Assembly (NCBI GenBank): GCA_016271365.2
Contig: CM057459.1
Span: forward strand, 487,023,501-487,087,500
Direction: 5' to 3'
DNA: 64,000 nucleotides
From: Neoceratodus forsteri
Lineage: Eukaryota > Chordata > Ceratodontiformes > Ceratodontidae
Positions 22,328 through 34,192 of this stretch are shown here, one piece after another. Both the position numbers and the translations under genes were made by a program. Below the pieces are notes generated by a model. It ran no database searches and was not told the origin of the DNA. It was given only the letters and a program-made list of their open reading frames with translations. Position 1 is the first letter of the stretch. Every line of letters starts with the position of its first letter.

Positions 22328-23331
22328 CGTTCCACCATTCACTATAACTCTTTCCTTCAGAAGTGATTCCATTATTTTCCCTACCACTGAGGTCAAACTA
22401 ACTTGTCTGTAGTTTTCTGCCTCTGTCTTGCTCCCACTTTTGTGAAGGGGAATCACATCCACCCTCCTCCAGTCCTCGGGTACTATATCATCCACCCATG
22501 ATTTGTTAAAAAGGGTAGTCAGTGGCATCACAAGTTCTACCCTTAGTTCTTTTAGAATTCTTGGGTAAAACCCATCAGGCCCCATTGCTTTTTCCACCTT
22601 CAGTTTTAAGAGTTCTTTCAGAATCCTTTCTTCTGTGAATGAGCTGGTATCAACCCCCCTATCCAGAGTGCTTCTATTCTTTGATTTAGGTACCTACCCC
22701 CTCCTCTTCTTTTGTGAATACTGAGCAGAAGTATTCATTCAGTATCCCTGCTTTTCACTGTCACCCTCTGCCCACCTCCCGTCCCTTTATTAAGCCTCAC
22801 TGCCTTGGTCTTTTGCTCCTAATGTACCTATAAAAGGTTTTGTCCCCCTTCTTAACCGAGATGACTATCTTTTCCTCAGTTTGGGCCTTTGCTATTCTGA
22901 CTGCCTTCCCTGCTTCCTTCTGCTTTAACTGGTACAGTTCTATGTCCTGCTCCTTCTGTGTTTCCTTATACTCCCTGAATGCTACCTTTTTCTCTTTAGC
23001 CTTCCCCACCACCTCTTTTGAGAACCATAGTGTTTTTTTTCCTTCATTTTGTTTTGTTGATTTGCTTCACACAAAGGCTTGTTGCCTCTGTGATGACTTT
23101 TGATTTTCACCCATTATTCCTCCATCCCTCCTTCTTGCCTAGTTGCTAGTGCTTTTTTGACGCACTCTCCCATTTTCCCCAAATCAGCCCTCCTGAAGTC
23201 CAATACGCTTGCTTTTGTATGGCTTGAATCTATGACTGTGTTTATCGTAAACCACACTGTTTGGTGGTCGCTTGTCCCCATTAACACAACACTGCCTCTG
23301 AATCTCCCTCAACAGTCATACTCACCTGTTC
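22328..23331 (-). pseudogene. CR1 ORF2 fragment (linker to RT start)
   Basis: The minus strand encodes YKETQKEQDIELYQLKQKEA and DKTFYRYIRSKRP (23012-22797), the linker between endonuclease and RT, then MGPDGFYPRILKELR and EDWRRVDVIPLHKSGSKTEA (about 22590-22430), RT blocks 0-1. The endonuclease C-terminus is only partly present up to 23331. Confidence 0.8.
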
Positions 23332-23420
23332 CCATATAGCAATGCTCCCAACAGTCACAGCACTGACAACCAGCCACTGGCGGTCCCAGAACTGACCACA
23401 CCTCAGTCATTACATTTTAA
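23332..23420. repeat. Minisatellite remainder right of the CR1
   Basis: Two to three CAACAGTCACAGCACTGAC-type units confirm that the CR1 at 19733-23331 is inserted in the array. Confidence 0.65.
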
Positions 23421-25530
23421 AAATAAGTTGTTTAAGTACCGACAACCCATCACAGAGGGCACAGCGATCAAAACTTGTACAGGCCAACTAGCCAAATTCT
23501 GGTGGATTTTGTGTTAGGCTAGTAAGATTTTCCTTTAACTAGCTCTGTAGGTTGGTACTGCTGAGTGTAACCAAAAAGTATAGTGCTTCAGGCTAGTGGA
23601 AGAGTCTGGTGGGGCTAGTAAATTTTTCCAGTCACTAGACATGCTGGTTAACTTAACTTAGAGCCGTGGAGTGGGCCATACCATCCACAAGATGGCCCTC
23701 TCACCCTATACCCTCTTCTGGTTTTATTGATTTTAATTTATGAAAGTAATAATTCCTAGACTGGAAAATGTGTTATGTTCCTTTGTCATATTATGATAGA
23801 CTTGTTGCTGTTGTGCGGTGCCCAGAGCCTCTGGGATTGGGTGCCTGAAAAATAAAATTTGCCTTGCCTTGCCTCTAGACATTCCTGCCCAGTGACCAAC
23901 CCTAAAGCTGAAAACCTACGAAGAGTAGGAAAACTTACATCACAGTCCCCTGCCCCTCCAACAGGAAAACTCTTCCAGTTCCAGTGCACCTCTGTATTTT
24001 AAACTTACATTGCTTGTAAAACAGTCTTATAGCACTACTTCTAGGGTTACAACCCTTGCCTGTATTACTGTCCACAGGTTGAGGGGCCTGGGTTCATAAC
24101 TAGCTAGTACCAGGGTTTGCTCACCCACAGTAAACACAGTGTTTTGGTGGCTCCACTCTGAGCAAGGTTGCAGTGGGATTTTATTAAATTTGTTGTAGCC
24201 CTCTGGGAAACTATAACTATCGACTACCACACCTAGTGGTCCTGTACCTTGGAACAAGCAGTAATCTCTCACAACATTCACAATACATTTGCCAACAGAC
24301 AGTAATGATATGGTCATAGGTTTCCCACTTACCGTGAACTGGGCTTCAATGTGACCTCCTGGAACCCCCTGCAAACAATGGTTATCAGGCATGCATGTTC
24401 AGGAATATTCCAAACACAGTAACAGACCACCAGTAAACATGTGTGAGGCAATATAACATTGCAACACCAATCAGGTTTATTTAGGGGGAGCATAACAAGA
24501 AAGGGTCAAATCTGGTCAAATGATGTTATCCTTACTGGTTTGAGCCAAGATACTGGCATGCATTTAGTTCCTTTTTGCAGTCATATAAATATACTGGGTA
24601 CCCAGATAGAAAACAAGCTAGTCTAAATGTTGCCTGGGGTTGCAGCCATTGTTGGGGCCCTTGATGAAAGAAGACATGATGATTTGGCATGCTGTTTTAT
24701 TTGTGTCCAGTGGCCAAATGGGCCAGTCTCTTGATCCATTAAACTAGCAGAGAAATTGAGATTAGGTGATATCACAATGATTATTAAAGCTTGACTTGGA
24801 GCTACCCTGATTTTCACTCATTGTACCCAAACGTTGGAGATGAGCCAGTGAAATAAGACCTGTGGAAACATTTCTTGAAGCAGGGGGGAGGGTTCCCTCA
24901 TGGTCCACATACAGCAGCTGGTCTGGTGATGCATGAGCAAATGACTCGGGCTGATTTCACAGCGTCCCTCTAAAACCCGGAGCAAATCATTAACATTTAT
25001 TAGAGCTTCACTTCCCTTTTATTTGCCCTTTAATACTGGTGCCCCAGAGGCAGCACTATAGGTGCTTGCCTTCTACTTAATTAAAAACACTTTCCCTACC
25101 CTTGCTGTAGGTCTTCTGGTGCCTTTTTAACTAAATACTATATTCCAGGATCCATAGGAACACCTTCCAACTTTTGACCACAGCCAGCAGTCGCAAACAG
25201 TGCGCCTCTCGTAAGTGCAAGCAGTGGCTGCATGGCTGATATGCCATCCACTCACAGAATGTGCTCCGGGAGCCCAGCATGGCTCAAATGAGATAATGAG
25301 GCTGCCCGGGGAACCTAGGGGGGGACACAGAACTTGGGCCAGACAATGGCCGGGGGGATTCATTGGGAGAATGCCTGAGAGGTACAGCTGACATATGAGA
25401 GGACTACCAGATAAGGCCCCCGAGGGGGGGGTGTTACATGCAGTCTCTCAGTACTGGTGCTGTATCCGCAAAAGACTAGCAGCTATAGTCCCTCAGGTCT
25501 GTGTCTGGAAGGTAAGAATTTGAAGTCTTC
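23421..25530. other. Unannotated sequence
   Basis: No recognised gene. A segment ending near 23870 with AATAAAATTTGCC and a short TTGCC repeat looks like the 3' end of a retroposon. Bases 23905-23995 resemble 25530-25625. Confidence 0.45.
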
Positions 25531-25625
25531 AGCTGAACACCATGCTAGGAGTAGGAAAGCGCACATCCCAGCCCCTTCCCCACCCACAAGACCACTCTTC
25601 CAGTACCAGTACAGCTCTAGATCAA
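25530..25625. repeat. Copy of a ~90-bp repeat also at 23905-23995
   Basis: Shared blocks in order: GAGTAGGAAA, ACATC-CAG-CCC, AC(T)CTTCCAGT(T/A)CCAGT; about three quarters identical by eye, same orientation. Identity of the repeat is unknown. Confidence 0.5.
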
Positions 25626-25639
25626 TAGCAAATGGCAGG

Positions 25640-26540
25640 AATGAACAATTACATCTGTTCTGTGTCCCATTCCAAAAAACAGCTCTTTGACAAGGATCCT
25701 TTTCCTACCCATATTCCACTGTGGCTTAATGAGATCCCAGCTAACATTTTAAATGCTGTTAACCCTGCAACCATCAAAAGCTGAACTTATGCAGTTTCTA
25801 CTGCAAAAGAATGTCTATGAGTGCTCAACTCTTCAGAGCAGTTGTCCAGAGCCTGCACCAATCCTGCCTTCTAGCAACTACTCATGGTCTCACTCAGGTG
25901 GTCCACTCATCTCCACTCCCTACCCCATTCCCCAAACTCTGCTACCTCATGCTCCATAGCTCTTATTCCACTAGTGGTTGTGTTCTCTCATTTGTCTCAT
26001 GCTCATTGCCCCTATCTCTCCCCTCTCCCACCCCTCCTTTTCTCCATCAATCTCGACTCTCATGATACCACCCCTCCACTACTTGGTCTTTACCATCCCC
26101 CCCTCTAACCACCTTCTCCCGCCTTACCACACTATCTCACATGCATCCTCCCCAGTTCCTCAGTTCCAAAGCTGTAATACAGTGTGACAAGGCTCCCATT
26201 GGGCTGCTCTATCCCCACATCACTCTCTCCCTATCCACCATTTTCCTCTCTCTCATATACTTCCTTATGCCATACAGCACTTAGTATTAATCCTTAAAGG
26301 AACTCATAAGAAACGTGGCTGTTTTTTATTCTTTTGTTACTTTCTGTACTGATAATTCAACTCTGTTTGTATTTGTTCTGTGAATTCAGCTACGTACTGA
26401 TAATTGAACTATGTCTCTATTTGTACTATGAATTCAACAATATTTGTCTTTGCACCATTTAATTGACATAGACCCTTTGTAAAAGAGTTCTTATTCCAAG
26501 GTTGTTGCCAAAATTCCAACAAATAAATAGATACATACAT
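25640..26540. other. Pyrimidine-rich sequence, possible decayed LINE
   Basis: A CT-rich stretch (25880-26130) is followed by a ~48-base tandem duplication at about 26347-26440 (GTACTGATAATT...GAATTCA twice) and an end near AACAAATAAATAG at 26519. The layout is like an L2-type 3' UTR and tail. No RT motif is visible, so the call is tentative. Confidence 0.35.
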
Positions 26541-26720
26541 AGGCTGGCCCGGTAGCACTGAAGGTTGAGGTGCTGGATGCCACACCTCGCGATATGCCAG
26601 TGACCCGCATTCTGGAGTGAGCTCGGGTGCTGGGGGTCAGCAGGGGCAGGTGAGGATTGAGAGCCCACTGGGCTGTTCTCCTCCTCGGGGGAGGTCAGGA
26701 CATCGCTCGGTGTGCCAGCA
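26541..26720 (+). repeat. SINE-like dispersed repeat, copy 3 of 4
   Basis: GGCCCGGTAGCACTGAAGGT, then GAGGTGCTGGATGCCACACCTC, CAGTGACCCGCATTCTGGAG and GGGGGTCAGCAGGGGCAGGT. It is closest to the copy at 4872. It sits immediately after the AT-rich tail at 26519-26540. Confidence 0.6.
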
Positions 26721-26759
26721 GTTCCTGGAGGAGACTGGGGGTGCTGCAGCATGCAGGGC

Positions 26760-28746
26760 AACAGGTATATAGCATGGCTGATGCTTGACACGGTTGCCAT
26801 GCATCATAGTGTCAGGGACGTGCACCATGCATGGGAGAGGGGAGTGCTCACCAGAACAGGGAAAACACCAGTCTGCAGGGTAGGCAACAGCACCTGCCCC
26901 CATGCCACTACTGGGTCTAACCTGCCTGGCTTTCCAGTGTCCTCCACCCTGGCTCTCACCCACAAGCCAGAGACTGAGTGTACAGAGCACCCAAGAAGAT
27001 GGATGACCCCACCCCAGAGGGGTTAAGCTGGGAGTGCTGGTTGTGTGGGTTGAGAGGGAGGAGAGAAGAGGCTGAGAGGCTCTGCAGACCGTGACTGGTG
27101 GGAAAAGAATTGGTGAAAAAAAAAATACATACATACATACATAAAATGTCTGCAATTTAAAAAGCAGACTTTTGAATCTGCTGCATTAACCATATAGTTC
27201 CACATGGCACTTGTTCTGTTTTATTAAAATTGGTTTTGAAATAATAGTTTGTCACCTATTATTGTCAGTTTACCTAAAGCACTGTGCTTGGACTTCTCAA
27301 TTGTGCTGCAATAAGGCTACTGTACTAATGATGTCATGTACTGTACCATTGTGGGCTTCAGCTCTGAACAAGCTGCAGGCATACTTTGTTGTTTACTGAA
27401 CTAACCTGCTGGAATGCTACTCAGAGTTCCTGTGTTGATAAATGGTCTCCATAGAGACAATTATGCAAAACAGCACCCCTATGATGTCCTTACAGCACTG
27501 TCTGACCAGGCAGAAAGATGCTGAACATAGAACAGACTTCTTCTGACTTCCTTTTCAGAGGCTGAAACTGCAGGAGGAGAAAATAAAGTGTTCACAATAA
27601 AATTATTTCCCCAAACAGCTGCAGTATTGCTAGATACCAGGAACAAAACTGGAAAAGGCACAATACAGCAAAACACTACAAACCATTTGCCATTGATTTT
27701 AAATGGTTTAACAGGCTTCTGAAATGTATAATATCACAGCTGTTTAATTAAGGATTTAAAGAAGAAACATATACAGTCTCTCCGGTGTTGTGTACCAACA
27801 GCAGCTTTTGCTTACCTAGATGTGTTTTTAAAAATCCTCCAGTTCTGTTTACTTTCTTCTAAGGTCCATGTAGGTTGTTGCACTCTGACTCAGGAACTAC
27901 AATCCATTTAGCCTGTGAGACTCAAGTTCCTCAAGGTCGTAGCGCCAGCCTGATAAGAAACTGACAGCAGAATATGCTTGGAAAGGGTGATCAGATCCTG
28001 TGTTTTTAAAAACTGTAGAGAACTATTTCTTCAGTGCCCCAGCAAGAGGGGGAGGAGAGGGGGTTGTCAGGTCTGAGGATGGAAGGGCCAGTGGAAAGCC
28101 AATGCTGGGAAAATGACTGTAGCACTGTGTAGGGACACATGATAGCATTCATGTCCCCTTTCCTCTTCTACTTCATAGCAATAAGACAGTATGGCTATGC
28201 CCATGCTGTCTTAAAAATGAATTGGCTGACAGTGACAGTGAAAGCTGAAAATGCACTGAAAGTTTCTGAAACTAAAGCTGTTGGGTTGCTGGCTGCAGAC
28301 AAAAGCCTGCCACCCCCTCCCGCCACCCCACACACACACACACACACACTCACAGCACACACACAGACACATCACTAGTCCAGCACAGGACAGCAGCACC
28401 AAACAGAAAGAGAAAGGGAAAAAATAATTAAACAGAGGCAAAATTATTCAAAATTAAGTCTGCAGATGCAGAACACCAAGTACATTTTTTTTTGCACAAA
28501 CATTTGTTTTATGTAATGAGAACAGTACAAATAAAGTCAAAACTGAGCTCTAATTACAGAGCAGATCCTATCTACTAAACACATTTCCTAAAACTGCACT
28601 CAGTACAGCTGTTCTGGTCTTCTTCCTGCTGCAGTGTAACCATGTGATCTGCAAGTCACATGGTGCTGCAATGACTCAGCCATTTGCGAAATCCTAATGA
28701 ACTTCACCAGTACAGTTGTAAATTTACAACTTTGTGAACTTACCAT
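26760..28746. other. Unannotated sequence with simple repeats
   Basis: No recognised gene or transposable element. Simple repeats: (ACAT)n at 27126-27143 and (CA)n at 28329-28349. Confidence 0.5.
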
Positions 28747-30242
28747 TGTCACAAATGCACTCAGCAGGTCAGGCCCTCTGCTCCAACAGTGCCAACCTCC
28801 GAGCGCAATAGTGTAAACAGGTAACAGACAGGGTAACCCTCCTGTCTGCTTTTAGGTCTGAATCACCTTTAGTCTCAAGTTCTGGGGGATTCAAACTGTG
28901 AACCTTATGCTAGTGTACCCAAATGTACAGGCTTAGATAGGTACCTTCTTCGGGGATTGCGGTACAATCTTTTCCCAGGGGCTCCAAGCCAGGCTTCCAA
29001 AATGAACCCTCAAAACTCTATAAAAGACGTTAGCTGTATTCTTACCTTTTCCCAGTTTAGTAACACCATCAAGCTCTCCAGAACAGCTGTCAAATTTAAC
29101 CATGTATGCATCACATGCAAAAAGAACGGGGAAGACACATCCAGGCAGTATTTTCAAATAATAGGTACTTTACTAAAAGATGATACAAATATGAAAAATG
29201 TAAACGCAAAACGATATATCAAAAAGCACACACTCACTTAAAATAACAAGGGCAAAGTACCAAACAAAAACTCCTAGCACAATACATTTAATTCTTCCTT
29301 TCCCAACCTCGGATAGGAGCTCACTACCCTGGGTTGTGATATCCTACCATGCCCCGTACTTTATAGCATTCAATCCCGGGGCTCACATACACTCCTTTTC
29401 TCCATCCACCTTCTCTACATCCAGCTTTACCAGCTCCTTTCTGTGCACCGTGCCCTCCTAGCCTTTCTCCCCCTACTTCCCTCCCTCTCTTCCCCCCTAC
29501 CTTCACCTCTACCTGGTGTATATTTTTATTTTTATTTTTTCTTCTGTTACTTCCTCCTGCAACCTTAGATAACCTGCTTTATCTTCCTATAGACACTTCT
29601 ATGTATGTAAATACCGTGTAATCTGTACAATATCTGTATAATTCTATGTACATATGAACTTCTTTTTCTTCCTTTCTGTAAAGAGTATTATCTGCATTGC
29701 CTTGTAAATACCTGTGTTGACCTGTATACACAATTGTTCATGCTCCACCCAGGTCCATCTTACAAATGAGCTTCTGCTCAACGATGAACGCCTGGTTAAA
29801 TAAAGACTTGATTGATTGACTGATTTAGACTTTTTCTATCTAACGTATTACCTCTAAGTGCTTATCAGAGAGATGTCTTTCTAGAGTCCCAAAATAATAT
29901 GTCATATTCCCCAGTTACAAGGATACATTTCAACTCCATCCCCGACCCTCTTGGTGAGTCATCTAGCTCCTCCTTTTTAGAATTAAAAAAATACAAACAT
30001 GATGTCCTATCAGGAGGTATATTAAATAAGATAACATCAGCACAAATTCCACTTCCTAAATATGTCTCCTTAATTAAACATTTTTCTCTTTGATCTTGTG
30101 TGGGTCCTGTTCCCAAGGCATATCAAAGGGAATTACAACTTTTAGCACCCAGGTGGTATCAATGTTCTTCCTATACGAATCAGAAAACTTTACAATCCCT
30201 ATATCCTGGCAGCTGGGTCAGTTCTAATTAAGACAGAAAAAC
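28747..30242 (-). repeat. 3' LTR of the Gmr1-like element, lacking its first ~94 bases
   Basis: Collinear with 34215-35178. It is interrupted by a 532-base LINE fragment (29291-29822). Without that insert and its duplicated ATTTA it is about 959 bases; adding the 94 bases missing at its start gives about 1053, close to the 1058 of the 5' LTR. In the first ~140 bases I count roughly 11 differences from the other LTR, so the element is old. Confidence 0.9.
29291..29822 (+). mobile_element. LINE 3' fragment inserted in the 3' LTR
   Basis: The LTR is interrupted here, with ATTTA on both sides (29286-29290 and 29823-29827) and only once in the other LTR. The insert ends CCTGGTTAAATAAAGACTTG then ATTGATTGACTG, a polyadenylation-type signal plus (TTGA)n tail. 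The block ATGAGCTTCTGCTCAACG resembles the end of the LINE at 45905 (ATGAGCCTCAGCTCAGTG), so an L2-type LINE is the likely source. Confidence 0.75.
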
Positions 30243-30715
30243 CTTTGTCAGGTCAATAGTCGTAAGGTATGTCGGCCCTCACAACTTGTCCAGGAGTTCA
30301 TCTGTCCTGGGCATCGGGTGGGCATCTGACTTTGTGACTGCATTTAGTTCATGATAGTCCACACAGAAATGAGTAGAGTCATCTGGCTTGGGCACAAGGA
30401 CTATGGGTGATGCCCAAGGGCTGTGGAATCTCTGGATTACCCCTAAATCCAGCATTTCCTCCACCTCCTTCCTAATGTCCTTTTGGACAGACTCTGACAC
30501 ACAATATGCTGTCTGCGTATGCGCGTCTGTGTCTCTGTCTCCACATTGTGCGTCACTAAGGAGGTCAGTCCAGGCTTGGCACTAAACAGTGGGGCAAAAT
30601 CTGCAAAAACCTCCCTTACTTCCTGGATCTTGTCTGGGGCCAGCTGGGGAGACAATTTAACTGCCTCCACAGAGGACTGCCACTTGCTTTCTTCCAGTAA
30701 GTCCAGAAGGGGGTC
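30243..30715 (-). pseudogene. Gmr1-like reverse transcriptase, N-terminal part only
   Basis: The frame ending near 30443 carries APDKIQEVREVFADFAPLFS, the region just before gypsy RT. After a frameshift, 30500-30279 reads EEMLDLGVIQRFHSPWASPI, VLVPKPDD, FCVDYHELNAVT and DAHPMPRTDELLDKL, then a stop and TYLTTIDLTK. These are RT fingers and the start of the palm. Sequence then jumps into LTR at 30242, so the YxDD active site, RNase H and polypurine tract are gone. Confidence 0.9.
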
Positions 30716-31948
30716 TCCTTCATCCATCCCCTCCCCAGGACTACATACTGTGAACACCATGTCAGCCCTATTAGCATATGGTTTCATCATGCTGACATGA
30801 TATATTCTTTCTGTATGTCTTCTGTCAGATAATTCTATGATATAGTTCACATCATTTACCTTTCTAACTACGTTGTACAGTCTTGCCCATTCATCCTGCA
30901 GCTTGTCTTTCTGGACTGGAATAAGGACCATGACTTCCTGACCCACCGTGTATGAGCAAGCTCTGGCACTGCGGTCGTACCACACTTTTTGTTTCTGTTG
31001 GGCAGCTGTCAGGTTGCTCTGGGCTGTCCCCACAAGCTCCTTCAGCTTTTTCCTAAACCTAAGGACATAATCCACTATGGGAGTGCCTTGGGTGGTGTGC
31101 TTGCCTTCCCAGTCCTCTGAGATCAAGTCTAGTGGCCCACGTACCCAGTGTCCATATTACAGCCTGAAGGGGGAAAATCCTTTCAACTCTTGAGGCACCT
31201 TCCTGTATGCAAACAACAGGTGGGGAAGGTATTTCTCCCAGTCCCTCCCACGCTGTTCAGAAAATGCTTGGAGTATTGATTTAAGGGTACCGTTAAATCT
31301 TTCCACAAGCCCATTGGCTTGTGGGTGATAAGATGCTGTGTGCCTCTGCACCACCCCACACTTCTCCCACAAACATTTCATCAGGTCCATCATGAATGAA
31401 CCTCTTCGATTGGTGATAACCTCCTGCGGAAACCCAACATGAGAGAAAATCCCAAGTAAGGCATCTGCCACTTTGTTTGTCCTCAGTGAGGATAGGGCGA
31501 CTGCCTCTGGATACCGGGTGGCATAATCCACCACAGTCAGGATGAACCTCTTCCCGGAGGAGCTGGGGGTATTTAAAGGCCCCACAATATCCATTCCTAC
31601 CCTCTGGAATGGCTCCTCCACTATGGGCAATGGGATTAGGGTGGCTTGGGTTTTCTTACCTGCCTTCCGTATTTCTTGGCATTGGTGGCAAGACCTGCAA
31701 TATTCCTTCACCTGCTGGGCGAAGTTTGGCCAATACAAATTCTGGGCCAACTGCTGCGTAGTGCATGCGATTTCCAGATGACCAGACAAGGGACTATCAT
31801 GTGCAGTCTTGAGCAACTGGTCATGGTACCCCTGGGGAATGACAAGCTGCCTACATATCACCCCTCCCTCTGTTTTCATAGCCTGAGTATACATCAGTCC
31901 ATTTTCCCAATAAACCTTATGTTTACTGTCACCTCCCTGTGGTTCCAT
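30716..31948 (-). pseudogene. Gmr1-like integrase
   Basis: The 263-codon frame 31948-31157 has a zinc-binding HHCC domain (His50, His57, Cys87, Cys90; LYWPNF between) and a core domain with Asp120 in VGMDIVGPL and Glu216 in NGLVERFNGTLK. The middle catalytic Asp is replaced by Asn180 (EVITNRRGSF), so the DDE triad is broken. After a stop the C-terminal domain continues in 31126-30800 with VWYDRSARACSYTVGQEVMV and IERIYHVSMMKPY-like sequence (TERIYHVSMMKPY). The frame runs on into the RT region, which fixes the IN-before-RT order. Confidence 0.9.
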
Positions 31949-32187
31949 CAGAGTCTGCCCAGACCCTCAGCTTCTCTAGACTAGGGTCACTTTTCTGACC
32001 AGCTGCAAACTCCTTACACATTCCCATGGCATGGGACAGGTCCCTTTCAGTCTCTAAACTATGGTCCCTAGCACTAGTATCAGGGCACTCAGGATTAGTG
32101 TCATCCCTAACCCTCTGTCAATGGGTCACCCCTCCTTCTTGAAGTAACCCTCCATAGCTGTGTGATTAACTGCTACTGGGGAAATTT

Positions 32188-32600
32188 CTACCCCTTTTCA
32201 TTAGTCTCCATATCAGGAGACACAGGCTGTGGAACCAGCCTCCCAGTGGTTTCTACAATGGCTTCTGTGAGGTCCAGGGAACTACAGTTTTCCCTTGCCA
32301 CTTGGCTATGGGTTACTGCACACACCATCCCCTGTTTGAGATTGTTGCTAAGGATGACATCAACTGCTAAGATTTTGGCTACAGCCACCTATTGCACAGT
32401 TCCCCCTGTTTCACCCCAGTCTAGAAGAACACTAGTGAGTGGCAATGTTTTCTCCTCACCAATGAAGTCTTGTAGAGTTACAAATTTATTAGGTATAAGC
32501 TGATCAGGCTGTACCAGGTCCCCTTTTACCAGTGTCAGGGATGCCTCTGTGTCTCTTAACCCTTGTGTCTGTACACCATTCACCATGACCAGGTGCATGT
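32188..32600 (-). pseudogene. Gmr1-like aspartic protease
   Basis: It lies at the end of the gag frame: VNGVQTQGLRDTEASLTLVK, where the active-site DTGAS is DTEAS (Gly to Glu), which should inactivate it. The frame continues to 32389, stops once and goes on in 32388-32188 with VAKILAVDVILSNNL, equivalent to the C-terminal xxILGxD block of retropepsins. The protease would process the Gag-Pol polyprotein. Confidence 0.8.
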
Positions 32601-33997
32601 GTTCCCTCATGTTCACAGGTATGCTTCCAGGAACACACAAACAACCCACGTCTTTCCTAGTCCCATGTTGTGAATTGTTCATCCTTTTGGGGCACTGCCT
32701 GGCAATATGTCCAGTTTCTTTATAAACCCAACATTCGTTTCTTTTCTCAGAGAACTCTTTTCTTTGGAACCTGGGGCTAACTGGTTTTGGTGGAGGCAGT
32801 GAGGGTTTTAGCTGCCCTGAAGGTGCACTTTTCCCTTTATGAGCTGCCATGCCCTTCCCATTTGCTCTCAGAGCAGGTCTGCTCTTGGCATGACATTCTG
32901 AGAGTTCAGCAGCTTCTTGTACTATTTTGGGATCTCGGTCTTCCAGCCAGGTTTTCAGCTCTGCTGGGCATGCCCCAAAAAAAGGTTCTAACAAAATAGC
33001 ATTTTCAATTTTATCTACAGAGTTTGCTTCAATTCCTGCCCACCAACATTTTAAACATTGACGTTGTTTCATGGCTAGCTCCTCATAGCTCATGTCAGGG
33101 CTTCTCCTGAGCTTATGGAATTTAGCTCTGTATGCTTCTGCAGTTAAATCAAACTTTTTTTTAAAAGTGCAGCTTTACGTTTGCTGTAATCATTACTGTT
33201 CTTACTGTCCATTTGACCCAATGCATCCCAAGCTTTCCCAGTAAGTATCAGGGATAGCTGGAAGCTCCAGGACCCTCTTGGAATACTGGCCTGAATACAA
33301 ACTTTTTCAAAGGAATTTAAAAAGGCATCCATATCCTCCATCTCTTTAAATTCAGCTATCAATTTGGAATTTAATTTGTAACCCAGTCCTGTAGTTCCAG
33401 TTAAACCCAAGCCACTTACCTGCTCTGGTGCTGGTGGCTGGAGTCATAACTTCTCTAGATCATGTCGCCTCTGGTGCTCATGATCTTCATGGTCCACCTC
33501 TCACTGTTCACATTCAGCTTCTTGCTGTTCTCTGTCTCCCTCTTCTCCTCCGTGGCTCACTTCTCATGCTCTGCTTCCCTCTGTTCTCACTCCCTCTTCT
33601 TCTCTGCAGCTAGTTTCTCTCACTCTGCTTCTTGCCGTTCTTGCTCAGCGTCTCTCTGGAACTCCAGCTCCATTCTGTATAACTCAATCTGCAGCCTGAT
33701 TGCTTCTGGCTCCAGAAAGCTGGTAACCTTTCCCTGCTGTTGTGATCCTGGGTGGCACTGGCCCTACTGCCCTCCTCACTGAATCTGGACACTGCACTGG
33801 CCACTGGCCACTGGCCCCTCCATGTCCAAGGTTCGGTCCTTTACAGTCACAGTCTATGACTTGATGCTCTGGGCATCTGCTGCCAACAGGGCATCCATGA
33901 GATTCTACTTAGTGGCTCTCCCCTCGTGCAGGACTCCTCTGTTCTGGCACAACTGCCGCAAGTAGTCTGCAGTGTGCCCTCTGTAGTTGGAAGCCAT
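32600..33997 (-). pseudogene. Gmr1-like Gag with SCAN-like capsid region and zinc knuckle
   Basis: An ATG at 33997 begins MASNYRGHTADYLRQLCQNR; an early stop follows. Near 33700-33640 a charged helical stretch (IRLQIELYRMELEFQRDAEQ) suggests a coiled coil. The frame 33410-33144 holds the capsid N-terminal part (EFKEMEDMDAFLNSFEKVC, WSFQLSLILTGKAW). A one-base slip in an A8 run at about 33155-33162 shifts the frame, which continues as 33093-32389: MSYEELAMKQRQCLKCWW, ILLEPFFGACPAELKTWLED and KIVQEAAELSE. This last part resembles the SCAN domain. A zinc knuckle follows (Cys121, His129, Cys134; Cys124 is Tyr). Gag would form the particle and package RNA. Confidence 0.85.
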
Positions 33998-34192
33998 CGT
34001 CTTCCCAAACTATGGCTACTCTAACTTGCACTTTGAAAAAAAAAAATAAAACAGGTAGGAACTTGACTGTAAGCAAAATGATATAGTTCTGTTTCCGTTT
34101 TTCAAAAATAAATCACTGCCTTATTTTGCAAAGTGAGCTGTACAGTATTAAGCTGACACACTGAACAGTTAAAGCTTGTGTTACCAATTTTA

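Larger units (their letters stand above)
19733..23331 (-). mobile_element. CR1 LINE (family A), split by a palindrome-bearing insertion
   Basis: The 3' end is at 19733 (CATAGAATACAGAAACATAG, octamer-type). The RT C-terminal half runs to about 21046; the RT N-terminal half and part of the linker resume at about 22328 and end at 23331, where minisatellite units return. Comparison with the copy at 56793-59812 shows the interruption falls within the stretch between ESLLKER and QHGF. The element lacks most of the endonuclease and all of ORF1. Confidence 0.85.

Noticed and set aside
24027..24392. 121-codon open frame on the minus strand
   Set aside because: No recognised motif; frames of this length are expected by chance several times in 64 kb, and nothing around it supports a gene.
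26637..27155. 172-codon open frame with hydrophobic start
   Set aside because: No domain recognised; overlaps the SINE-like repeat on the other strand and a CATA microsatellite, so it is most likely chance.
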